Below, piece by piece: positions 16,375 through 25,016 of a stretch of DNA of 64,000 nt (positions within the stretch are counted from its first letter, which is position 1; the number at the start of each line of letters is the position of its first letter). Source of the DNA: Lachnospiraceae bacterium (lineage in GTDB: Bacteria > Bacillota > Clostridia > Lachnospirales > Lachnospiraceae); contig JAETNQ010000004.1 of the NCBI GenBank assembly GCA_021772075.1, forward strand, positions 39,835 through 103,834, in the 5' to 3' direction. The notes under the pieces are model-generated. The model was not told the DNA's origin, did not search any database, and saw only the letters and a list, made by a program, of their open reading frames with translations. A program made the position numbers and the translations under genes.

Positions 16375-16785
16375 ATGCATATTTATGATTTTGGAAATTC
16401 ATTTTTGGATCCCCGGAAACGTATGGAGGGAACCAACGAGCGCTGTCGGCAGGGATACGGCGGGAAGACGGAGGAAGAAGGCTCCGAAGAAGACTGGCGG
16501 GAAAAGCTGAAAAAATGGGATGAGGAAATGGAACGGATACGGCGGGAAAACCGGAGGGAGAGCGAACGGCTGCAGGAAGAACGGCTCAGAAAGAGGCGCA
16601 TACAGAAGAAACTATGGGAAAAACTGGCATTAAAAAAATATCTTGCCAGACAGGATGAGATCATGCAGATGAATGAAAAAATATCTTTGGAGCGGGCGAC
16701 GGGAGAGGATGTATATATTGAAAAAGCTCCTTTGAGCAAAAGTCTGAGCGTTGCTGAGATTATGGCGATCTGTTCGGAATTATAG
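16375..16785 (+). CDS. unrecognised small charged helical protein
   Basis: A 136-residue protein of unknown function. ATG 16375 (MHIYDFGNSFLDPRKRME) has GAGGGAGG just upstream and is preferred to the longer frame from 16318. Residues ~35-90 are an Arg/Glu/Lys-rich helix likely to form a coiled coil (EEMERIRRENRRESERLQEE). The C-terminus returns to a mixed sequence ending VAEIMAICSEL. There is no signal peptide and no recognised motif. It is the second of three consecutive unknown helical genes. Confidence 0.65.
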   Translation: MHIYDFGNSFLDPRKRMEGTNERCRQGYGGKTEEEGSEEDWREKLKKWDEEMERIRRENRRESERLQEERLRKRRIQKKLWEKLALKKYLARQDEIMQMNEKISLERATGEDVYIEKAPLSKSLSVAEIMAICSEL

Positions 16786-16814
16786 ACATAGGGCGGGAAG
16801 GCAGGAGTGCGAAT

Positions 16815-17372
16815 ATGAATGCGAATGTGATGGAAAAGAGTAAAACGGCGGTTCAGAATAGGATGGGCGGGAAACAGCAGATGCCGGTCGAACAGCAGTT
16901 GATGGAATATGTCCGCAGTATCCGGGAGGAAGGGCGGCGGGGCGAGACAAAGGAGGCCTATGCCGCAAGGGTATATGCCAAAGCCCGTTCCGGGCAGAAG
17001 CTGACGCCCGATGAAATGAGCTTTCTGGCAAGAACGAATCCCGAATTGTACCGGAAGGTATTGCGGGCGCAGAGGATACGCAGGGAAATGGAAAGCCGGT
17101 TGAAGAACTGCCGCTCCAAACAGGAAGCGCAGGAGGTCTTTTCTTCTTTTGTCGGGAGCATCAGCGAAAAAGACCCGGACAGGGATATGATTATCCAGGC
17201 ATTGAACCAGGCGTTCCGGGAATTCCAGGAAAGCGGTGAATACCAGAGGCTGCCGGAAACGGAAGAGGAAGCGAAAGAGCGGCCGGGTCTGGAATTGGTG
17301 CAAAACGGGATCGGTTACCAGGAAGTTTATGTAGCGGAAGGAATGGAGGAATCGTTCGCGGCGGATGCGTAA
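16815..17372 (+). CDS. unrecognised helical protein
   Basis: An unrecognised 185-residue protein with ribosome site GGCAGGAG. It has a Gln-rich start (NRMGGKQQMPVEQQLMEYVR), then a charged helical body with a motif-like stretch LTPDEMSFLARTNPELYRKV (about residues 63-82) and a second helical part (SRLKNCRSKQEAQEVFSSFV). No membrane segments are present. It begins 29 bp after the preceding unknown gene, so the three probably form one transcript. The next gene has its own promoter. Confidence 0.65.
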   Translation: MNANVMEKSKTAVQNRMGGKQQMPVEQQLMEYVRSIREEGRRGETKEAYAARVYAKARSGQKLTPDEMSFLARTNPELYRKVLRAQRIRREMESRLKNCRSKQEAQEVFSSFVGSISEKDPDRDMIIQALNQAFREFQESGEYQRLPETEEEAKERPGLELVQNGIGYQEVYVAEGMEESFAADA

Positions 17373-17422
17373 AGGGTATGGCGGAGGGCTGCGAATTTCA
17401 TGGAAAACAACAGGAAAATTCA

Positions 17423-17451
17423 TAGACAAACTTCGCGAAAAAAGGTATACT
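17423..17451 (+). promoter_or_regulatory. promoter of the GGDEF-like gene
   Basis: TAGACA (17423-17428), a 17-bp spacer and TATACT (17446-17451). Confidence 0.6.
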
Positions 17452-17488
17452 ATTACAAAGAATACGGAATGCAGAAAAGGGATGTGCT

Positions 17489-18424
17489 ATGAGTTATCAA
17501 GAGGTTGCTTTTGAAAAGAGAATCAAAGAAAATATTAAAAATTATGCCGTAAAAAATCTGTACGCCATGGATCAGCTGGAAGAATATCTCCGTGCGTTGG
17601 AAGATGCTTATGGCATGGAAATACTGTTGACGGGCCGCCATGGGGAGAAGCTTTTGGAAATGGGGGATTTTGCTGGTTTCGAACCGGATGTGGAAGCGGA
17701 ACCCGGAGAAAAGCTGCGCGTCGCGGACCGTACCGTCGCCCATATTTATGTGAAGTATGGCAGGGTGCAGGAAGAAAAAAGGAAAAGCGCTGTGAAGATG
17801 CTGGAAGCATCGATACATCTTTTGGCCGCTTTAGGGAATGAAGTGTATATGCACAGGGAATCCGCCGCCTATATCGACGAGCTGGAAGTGAAACTGGGAG
17901 CGGGAAGCGGGCAAAGAAAATGCGGTGAGAAGGAGGACATCCTGACAGGCGTTTATAATAAGAATTACATAGAAAGCAGGATGCAGGTGCTGGAGCGTTC
18001 AGAAACCATACCGGTAGCGGTGGTCAATGTAAATATCAACGACTGGAAATTTGTATATGATAACTTTGGCGTAGAGAAGAGCGACAGCCTGATCCAGCTG
18101 ATTGCTTCTATTTTAAAAAAAGAGGCGAAAAACGAGTACATGATAGGAAGGATTGACGGTGACGTATTTCTTGTGCTGATCCCTATGGCGGAAGACGGGG
18201 AAGCGGAGGATTATTGCCGGAGGATACAGGATGCATGCCTGGCTTATGACGAGGATGAGGCGCTTGCCCCTTCCGTAGCGACAGGCATCGTATATAAGAC
18301 TAATGTGGAAGAGCATTTGGAAGATAAAATATCCGATGCGGAATATGAGATGTTCAACCATAAACTGGAGATTAAGAATGCGCCGGGGTATCAGGAGAGG
18401 CTTCGGAGAGGGCTGAAAAAATAA
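17489..18424 (+). CDS. degenerate GGDEF-domain protein
   Basis: Cytoplasmic 311-residue protein. The N-terminal ~130 residues are a soluble sensory-like region with no membrane segment. The C-terminal ~165 residues match the GGDEF (diguanylate cyclase) fold: DILTGVYNKNYIESRM at its start, VNINDWKFVYDNFG in the metal/substrate position, then GRIDGDVFLVLIP where the GGDEF signature should be. The signature therefore reads D-G-D-V-F, losing the first Gly and the acidic residue needed for catalysis. It is probably inactive as a cyclase and may bind nucleotide or act as a structural partner. It ends in a good terminator. Confidence 0.8.
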   Translation: MSYQEVAFEKRIKENIKNYAVKNLYAMDQLEEYLRALEDAYGMEILLTGRHGEKLLEMGDFAGFEPDVEAEPGEKLRVADRTVAHIYVKYGRVQEEKRKSAVKMLEASIHLLAALGNEVYMHRESAAYIDELEVKLGAGSGQRKCGEKEDILTGVYNKNYIESRMQVLERSETIPVAVVNVNINDWKFVYDNFGVEKSDSLIQLIASILKKEAKNEYMIGRIDGDVFLVLIPMAEDGEAEDYCRRIQDACLAYDEDEALAPSVATGIVYKTNVEEHLEDKISDAEYEMFNHKLEIKNAPGYQERLRRGLKK

Positions 18425-18438
18425 GAAAGATTTTTCGG

Positions 18439-18477
18439 AGGGATTCCGTGTACATGAGTATGCGGGATCCCTTTTTT
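18439..18477 (+). terminator. intrinsic terminator after the GGDEF-like gene
   Basis: AGGGATTCC (18439-18447) pairs with GGGATCCCT (18464-18472), with one G-T pair, and is followed by six T. Confidence 0.85.
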
Positions 18478-18490
18478 CCGTGGGAAGCCG

Positions 18491-18759
18491 TACGAAGCCA
18501 AACGCCCTGCCCGCGCCCGCCTTTTTGCCGGCGCCAGTCCGTCCTGTTTGGGATAGGAAGCTGTGCATACTCTATTGCGCGGGACATTCCGATGGACCTC
18601 TTAGAACAAAAATCGTGTTCAGCAGTGGCTTCCACGATTTTTTGAGTTCCATCTCCATCGCGCAGAAGCCGTATGCACAATCTTCCTATCCCGAACAGGA
18701 CGGGCTGGCACCGGCCAAAAAGACGGGCGCGGGCAGGGCGTTTGGCTTCTGAATTCGTA
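18491..18759. repeat. long inverted-repeat (hairpin) element 1
   Basis: Two 127-nt arms (18491-18617 and 18633-18759) are close reverse complements around a 15-nt loop. The outer part (GAAGCCAAACGCCCTGCC and on) is a perfect match for about 26 bp; mismatches and small indels increase toward the apex, where ATCGTG and CACGAT close the hairpin. It is GC-rich beside very AT-rich DNA. It contains no convincing gene. Confidence 0.85.
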
Positions 18760-18903
18760 TGGTTCTGCAAAAAAGGTGGATTTTATAAACTTTATAAAAT
18801 AATTATTAAAAAGCAAAATATGTAAAAAGTGAGTAAATGAGAGAAAAAAAGAGTAAAATAAAGAAAATATGAGATATAATGATTTTGATATTTATAATTG
18901 CAT

Positions 18904-18932
18904 TTGCAAACCGTTGCATATGAATTTAATAT
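18904..18932 (+). promoter_or_regulatory. groESL promoter
   Basis: TTGCAA (18904-18909), a 17-bp spacer and TAATAT (18927-18932), with a strongly AT-rich upstream region (18780-18900). The start would fall near 18939, right before the CIRCE operator. Confidence 0.7.
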
Positions 18933-18944
18933 ATGGGTTAGTGA

Positions 18945-18971
18945 TTAGCACTCAATCAAAAAGAGTGCTAA
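18945..18971 (+). promoter_or_regulatory. CIRCE operator (HrcA binding site)
   Basis: TTAGCACTC (18945-18953), a 9-bp spacer and GAGTGCTAA (18963-18971): a perfect CIRCE inverted repeat. HrcA binding here represses the groESL operon until heat shock. No hrcA gene lies in the window. Confidence 0.97.
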
Positions 18972-19014
18972 TAAGACGAAAAAGATTGAAAATTGACATA
19001 AGGAGGCTTTTAAA

Positions 19015-19299
19015 ATGAAATTAGTACCTTTAGGCGACAGAGTTGTATTAAAGCAGTTAGTAGCAGAAGAAACGACGAAATCGGGTATTGTTCTTCCGGG
19101 ACAGAATAAGGAGAAGCCGCAGCAGGCAGAGGTAGTGGCAGTAGGGCCGGGGGGAACCGTGGACGGCAAGGAAGTGAAAATGGAAGTAAAAGCCGGCGAT
19201 CATGTTATTTATTCCAAATATGCGGGAACGGATGTGAAGATCGACGAAGAGGAATTCATCATTGTAAAACAGAGCGATATATTGGCAGTAATCGAATAA
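19015..19299 (+). CDS. groES: co-chaperonin GroES
   Basis: The 94-residue GroES/Cpn10, which caps the GroEL cavity as a heptamer. It has the diagnostic N-terminus KLVPLGDRVVLKQL, the mobile loop around EETTKSGIVLPGQNKEKP, and the C-terminal KYAGTDVKIDEEEFIIVKQSD. AGGAGG precedes the ATG. It is first in the groES-groEL operon and is controlled by the CIRCE site upstream. Confidence 0.98.
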   Translation: MKLVPLGDRVVLKQLVAEETTKSGIVLPGQNKEKPQQAEVVAVGPGGTVDGKEVKMEVKAGDHVIYSKYAGTDVKIDEEEFIIVKQSDILAVIE

Positions 19300-19335
19300 G
19301 CGGCACAGCAAATAGTTTCGCTTTACAGAGTGTAA

Positions 19336-20997
<1,662 letters not shown>

Positions 20998-21023
20998 TTA
21001 AATGAATTTTATAACAAATAAAT

Positions 21024-21072
21024 AAAAACAGCCGGACCGATAATTTGGAAATTATTGGTTCGGCTGTTTTTA
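21024..21072 (+). terminator. groESL terminator
   Basis: AAAACAGCC and GACC-ATAATTT on the left pair with AAATTAT-TGGTTCGGCTGTTTTT on the right, a stem of about 20 bp with small bulges ending in TTTTT. Confidence 0.9.
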
Positions 21073-21282
21073 TTCCCGCGAGCAACGAGCCAAGTGGCTG
21101 CTTGCAGACATTTGGCGACTGCCGCGAGGGTCAAATACTTTGATTGTTACATTGAGAAAAAATATTTTTAAAATGGGACGAAAAAGCTTTACATGGCATT
21201 GCCGATAAGATATAATCTTTTTACGTTGCGGGATATTTTTTTGTTACAAAAAGAAAATCTGGATGAAGAAAGGAAAAGAGGA
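21073..21282. other. intergenic stretch before the secreted protein gene
   Basis: The first ~75 bases are GC-rich with small hairpins (for example AGCC-AAGT-GGCT) and look like remains of a structured repeat. The rest is AT-rich. No promoter with good -35 and -10 boxes was found, and no gene. Confidence 0.4.
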
Positions 21283-22458
21283 ATGAGAAAAAGAATATTA
21301 TGTCTGCTGGCGGCGCTTATGCTGCTGGTTCCGGCGATACCGGCGGCGGCGCAGGAGATGCCGGAGGGTACTGAGAATGTTAGCTATACCTTTGATGGAG
21401 CCAACGTAGATGACGGCACAGCGATGACGACAGAGGCTAACGGAAAAACAAAAGTAATTGTTTTTTTTAAGGTTGACTGCGGCCATTGCCAAGCAGTATT
21501 GCAGGGGATTGCAAACAGCAGTTGGATTCAGGATGAAGAATTAGCTGATGTATGCGCGATCGCTATGGATAAAAAAACAGATAGAACCACAGGAAATCTT
21601 ATTGAGGCAACGGCTGATGATGTGAAAGATTTCCGGACAACTTGGTGTTCTAACGCAAATGGCAGGATTCAGTTTGGCATACATTCACAGGCATCTGCCG
21701 TGATGTTTAGTTATGGAGGGGCGGCAGGATTAGTGGATGAAAGCACAGGTACAATTACCACGCCAGTTGTCGCTATCGTAGATGCGGAGAATAAACTCCG
21801 GGATGTAACGAGCGGTTCTACAGATGTCGTTAGTACAATGGAAGCAAAATTAGAAGCAATTAAGCCCAGTGATCCGAGCAACCCGAGTGACCCCAGCGAT
21901 CCGAGCAACCCGAGTGACCCAAGTGATCCGAGCAATCCGAGTGATCCCAGTGATCCAAGCAATCCGGATGATCCCAGTACCCCGGAGAACCCTGGAGACT
22001 CTGGCAATACCCAGAAGCCGGAACAACCGAGCGTGGAAGAGAGCAGCAACGACCAGCCGGCTTGCAGCCATAGAGTGGAAAGCGTGCTGATGAGTGGGGC
22101 GACGGATAGCAGCGATGCTGTTGTTGCATCCAAATGCGTAAAATGCGGGGCAGTTCTGGGATATGAAAAAGTTGCTAATTCTGCATACCACACGTTCTTG
22201 AAGGAAACAGCAGACGCGATTGCAAACGCGAAAGAAACGACGGTGGTCATTGATGCAAAGATGTGGGTAAGTTTTAACCGGTCGGTATTTGAAGCGATCA
22301 AAAGCAGACCGGACGTAGCGGTAACGGTAAACTATACTTTTGAAGGGCAGAAATATGTTCTTCAGATACCTGCGGGGGTAAATGTAGATTCCCTGATGGA
22401 TGAGAATGGATTTGGCGGATTCCGTTACATAGATCAAGTATTAAATACAAAAGGCTGA
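21283..22458 (+). CDS. secreted thioredoxin-like protein with Pro/Ser/Asp linker
   Basis: A 391-residue exported protein. ATG 21283 with AAAGAGGA upstream gives a clean signal peptide (MRKRILCLLAALMLLVPAIP then AAAQ). Residues ~30-195 look like a thioredoxin fold with active-site motif C-G-H-C at 66-69 (FFKVDCGHCQ), a cis-Pro-like TTPVVAIVD segment and two more Cys. A linker of repeated P-S-D/P-S-N triplets (about 195-232) is encoded by a 27-bp tandem repeat. The C-terminal domain has a possible zinc site (ACSHRVE...KCVKCGAVLG) and a block (VTVNYTFEGQKYVLQIPAG, GFGGFRYIDQVL) that I recall from other Lachnospiraceae secreted proteins. It is probably an extracellular thiol-disulfide protein. 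There is no sortase motif or membrane anchor. Confidence 0.75.
   Translation: MRKRILCLLAALMLLVPAIPAAAQEMPEGTENVSYTFDGANVDDGTAMTTEANGKTKVIVFFKVDCGHCQAVLQGIANSSWIQDEELADVCAIAMDKKTDRTTGNLIEATADDVKDFRTTWCSNANGRIQFGIHSQASAVMFSYGGAAGLVDESTGTITTPVVAIVDAENKLRDVTSGSTDVVSTMEAKLEAIKPSDPSNPSDPSDPSNPSDPSDPSNPSDPSDPSNPDDPSTPENPGDSGNTQKPEQPSVEESSNDQPACSHRVESVLMSGATDSSDAVVASKCVKCGAVLGYEKVANSAYHTFLKETADAIANAKETTVVIDAKMWVSFNRSVFEAIKSRPDVAVTVNYTFEGQKYVLQIPAGVNVDSLMDENGFGGFRYIDQVLNTKG
21865..21975 (+). repeat. 27-bp in-frame tandem repeat (PSDPSDPSN linker)
   Basis: Three and a half units encode (P-S-D)(P-S-D)(P-S-N), differing mainly at third codon positions. It is a coding minisatellite and a likely site of length variation between strains. 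Confidence 0.85.
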
Positions 22459-22491
22459 TTTTATCGGTATTTTTGCTGCAAAAAGCAGGAA

Positions 22492-22520
22492 AGGGCTGGC
22501 CGCCGGGCCGGCTCTTTTTA
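22492..22520 (+). terminator. terminator after the secreted protein gene
   Basis: AGGGCTGGCC (22492-22501) and GGCCGGCTCT (22506-22515), a 4-base loop, two G-T pairs, then a T-run to 22519. Confidence 0.85.
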
Positions 22521-22635
22521 TCATGAATAGACGCATAGAAGAAAAGCGGATGGCTATGCGGCCTGGTTCGGATGCCGGCCAAAAACCAGGTGCAGCCCTA
22601 AAAAATTGATTTCCGCAGGGAAGGCCGGAAAACGG

Positions 22636-22664
22636 TTGTCATAGGAGGCAGAAGCGGCTATAAT
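22636..22664 (+). promoter_or_regulatory. promoter of the thioesterase gene
   Basis: TTGTCA (22636-22641), a 17-bp spacer and TATAAT (22659-22664), near consensus, about 80 bp before the start codon. Confidence 0.8.
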
Positions 22665-22746
22665 AAAAAAGTAGTATCATTAGATGAAGGGTGCGGTGCT
22701 TTCCGGATCCGTACTTTAAAGACAGGCTGGGAGTGATAAACAGGAA

Positions 22747-23154
22747 ATGCAAAAAACTTTAGAGGAAGTAAGGAAGTTGTTTGAAAAAGACAGATTTGCG
22801 ACGGAAAGCGGAGCCGTTATCGACGAGATCGGCGAACGGTATGCGAAATGCAGCCTGAAGCTATCGGATTCCCATAGGAATGCTCTTGGAGCCGTAATGG
22901 GAGGAGCCATTTTTACATTGGCCGATTTTGCATTTGCCGTGGCCGCCAACTGGCAGGATCCGGGGGTAGTTTCCCTTAGTGCCAATATTGCTTATCTGGG
23001 AACTGCAAAGGGAGAAAGCCTGACAGCCTGGGCGCAATGCGTGAAAAACGGGCGCACCACGAGCTATTACCATATCGATATCGAGGATGAACTGGGAAAT
23101 CAGGTGGCTGCCGTGACGGCGACGGGCTATAGGAAGCTGGTTTTGGAGCATTGA
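22747..23154 (+). CDS. PaaI-family hotdog thioesterase
   Basis: A 135-residue single hotdog domain that should hydrolyse acyl- or aryl-CoA thioesters. Motifs are NALGAVMGGAIFTLADFAFA (the GG-x-x-x-x-x-x-D active-site helix, with Asp as catalytic acid), then VSLSANIAYLGTAKG and the strand pattern TTSYYHIDIED. The ribosome site is weak (GGGAGTG). It stands alone between a terminator and the HD-GYP promoter. The substrate is unknown, as for most small PaaI homologues outside phenylacetate operons. Confidence 0.87.
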   Translation: MQKTLEEVRKLFEKDRFATESGAVIDEIGERYAKCSLKLSDSHRNALGAVMGGAIFTLADFAFAVAANWQDPGVVSLSANIAYLGTAKGESLTAWAQCVKNGRTTSYYHIDIEDELGNQVAAVTATGYRKLVLEH

Positions 23155-23160
23155 AATCCG

Positions 23161-23189
23161 TTGACAAAAAAATAATATATTGATATGAT
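23161..23189 (+). promoter_or_regulatory. promoter of the HD-GYP gene
   Basis: Perfect TTGACA (23161-23166), a 17-bp spacer and TATGAT (23184-23189). Confidence 0.85.
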
Positions 23190-23258
23190 TTTTATGGAAA
23201 CCATTTATTTATCGGTGCGTTGTTTTTAGTGGCGGGGAAGCAGGATAAGGGTGATCGT

Positions 23259-24359
23259 ATGAAGAAAAAAATAATATTGATGGTAGATGATGTGCAACTG
23301 AACCATAAGGCGGCGGGTTTGGTCTTACAGGATACCTACGAACTGTATGAAGCCTTATCCGCAAAAGAAGCGTTTGAGATTATGGAAACAGTACGGCCGG
23401 ATCTGATTCTTCTGGATGTCATTATGCCGGTGATGGACGGTTATCAGATGATGAAAGTTCTGAAATCAACTCCTTACTATAAATCGATCCCTGTGATCTT
23501 CCTTACTGCGGAGACAAGGGCAGAGTCGGAAGTGGAAGGCTTTAACTGCGGAATCGTAGATTATATCACGAAACCCTTTGTCCCTATTGTGATGAAAAAG
23601 AGGATTGAAACACAGATTGCTTTAGCTGAGTATGAACGAAGCCTGGAAGAAAAAGTGGCGGAAAAAGTGGAAGAAATCGAGAGCATGTATGATTTGATGA
23701 CAGTCAGTTTTGCCGGGCTGGTGGAGTCCAGGGATGGCGTGACAGGCGGGCATCTGAAAAATACTTCATTGTTTTTTAAGCTTTTTATTCAATATTTGAT
23801 GCAGCTTCCGAAATATAAAAATGAGCTTCCTGAGAGCCTTGTAAAGCGGGCGTGCCGTTCGGCTCCTCTTCATGATGTAGGGAAGATAGCTATTGAGGAT
23901 GCCGTACTCCGCAAGGCAGGAAGATTGAGCAATGAAGAATTTGAGAAGATGAAAATGCATTCTGTGATAGGCGGGGATATTTTTGCTTTTATCAAAGGGC
24001 GGATTCCTGACAGGGAATTTGCAGAAGTGGCGGAGAAAATAGCCAGGTACCATCATGAGAAGTGGAACGGAAGCGGATATCCGGACGGGCTGAAAGGGAA
24101 AGATATTCCGCTGGTGGCCCGCATCATGAGCATTGTGGATGTATATGATGCCCTCACATCGAAAAGGCCGTATAAGGAACCCTTCAGCCATGAAAAGGCG
24201 ATGAGGATGATAGCAGAAAAAAGCGGTATAGATTTTGACCCTGAACTGGCGAATGAGTTTTTGAACATAGAGAATCAGATTAAAGAATGCCTTTGTACGA
24301 AAGAACAAATGATTACGGAACAACAATATTTTATGGTGAATAAGAACAATAATTTTTAA
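23259..24359 (+). CDS. response regulator with HD-GYP phosphodiesterase domain
   Basis: A 366-residue receiver-HD-GYP protein that should degrade cyclic di-GMP when phosphorylated. The receiver has MVDDVQ, phosphoacceptor Asp in ILLDVIMPVMDG, Thr in FLTAET and Lys in ITKPF. A coiled helix (about 130-160) leads to the HD domain with LHDVGKIAIED, HHEKWNGSGYPDGLKG (the GYP signature) and ARIMSIVDVYDALTSKRPYK. Metal ligands appear intact. No adjacent kinase gene is present, so it is an orphan regulator. ATG 23259 is preferred to the upstream TTG because of AAGGGTG. It has its own near-consensus promoter and lies close upstream of apt. Confidence 0.93.
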   Translation: MKKKIILMVDDVQLNHKAAGLVLQDTYELYEALSAKEAFEIMETVRPDLILLDVIMPVMDGYQMMKVLKSTPYYKSIPVIFLTAETRAESEVEGFNCGIVDYITKPFVPIVMKKRIETQIALAEYERSLEEKVAEKVEEIESMYDLMTVSFAGLVESRDGVTGGHLKNTSLFFKLFIQYLMQLPKYKNELPESLVKRACRSAPLHDVGKIAIEDAVLRKAGRLSNEEFEKMKMHSVIGGDIFAFIKGRIPDREFAEVAEKIARYHHEKWNGSGYPDGLKGKDIPLVARIMSIVDVYDALTSKRPYKEPFSHEKAMRMIAEKSGIDFDPELANEFLNIENQIKECLCTKEQMITEQQYFMVNKNNNF

Positions 24360-24406
24360 GCAACATCAGCGGCTGGATAAGCGGGTTGAAAAGGATGGAT
24401 AAAAAA

Positions 24407-24931
24407 ATGAAAAAGTTGGAAGAATATGTAAGGAGTATACCGGATTTTCCGGAGGAAGGTATTATTTTCAGGGATGTGACGAGTGTTCTTCAGGATGCGG
24501 AAGGCCTGCAGCTTGCGGTGGATACGATGCAGGAGAAAGTAAAAGATCTGGAATTTGACGTTATTGCCGGACCGGAATCAAGAGGATTTATTTTTGGCAT
24601 GCCTATTGCATATAATTTGAAAAAGCCGTTTGTTTTAATACGTAAGAAAGGGAAACTGCCCTGTGAAACGGTTGCCGTCGATTATGACTTGGAGTACGGC
24701 AAGGCAACGATTGAAATGCATAAGGATTCCATACAAAAGGGACAGAAAGTATTGATCGTAGACGACTTGATCGCAACCGGAGGAACGACGGAGGCGATGG
24801 TCCGGCTGATCGAATCTTTAGGAGGGGAAGTAACAGGGATTGTGGTTCTGATGGAATTGGCGGGATTAAAAGGGCGCGAACGGCTGGAAGGTTATAGGCT
24901 GGAATCCGCCATCTGCTATGAAGGAAAATAA
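24407..24931 (+). CDS. apt: adenine phosphoribosyltransferase
   Basis: Purine-salvage enzyme converting adenine and PRPP to AMP. It has the APT N-terminus VRSIPDFPEEGIIFRDVTS, the GPESRGFIFG loop, the flexible RKKGKLPCETV segment and the PRPP-binding motif VLIVDDLIATGGTTEA. The start at 24407 gives 174 residues, the family norm, with AAAGGAT upstream; the seven extra residues from 24386 are not needed. The order apt-relA is common in Clostridia and links purine salvage with the stringent response. Confidence 0.96.
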   Translation: MKKLEEYVRSIPDFPEEGIIFRDVTSVLQDAEGLQLAVDTMQEKVKDLEFDVIAGPESRGFIFGMPIAYNLKKPFVLIRKKGKLPCETVAVDYDLEYGKATIEMHKDSIQKGQKVLIVDDLIATGGTTEAMVRLIESLGGEVTGIVVLMELAGLKGRERLEGYRLESAICYEGK

Positions 24932-25016
24932 GGACCGGGAAATGCCGGATGCCGGAATGGAATGTCCGGCAATATAGTAAAATGTTAAGAAAATGAATGG
25001 ATGACCGGAGAGATGT

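Noticed and set aside
16383..17429. 348-aa minus-strand frame
   Set aside because: Antisense to two plus-strand genes with good ribosome sites; rich in Arg/Pro/His/Phe as expected of a reverse-frame artefact.
21865..21975. Regular short repeats that might be a CRISPR array
   Set aside because: They are in frame, encode the PSD/PSN linker, have no spacers and differ mainly at third codon positions.
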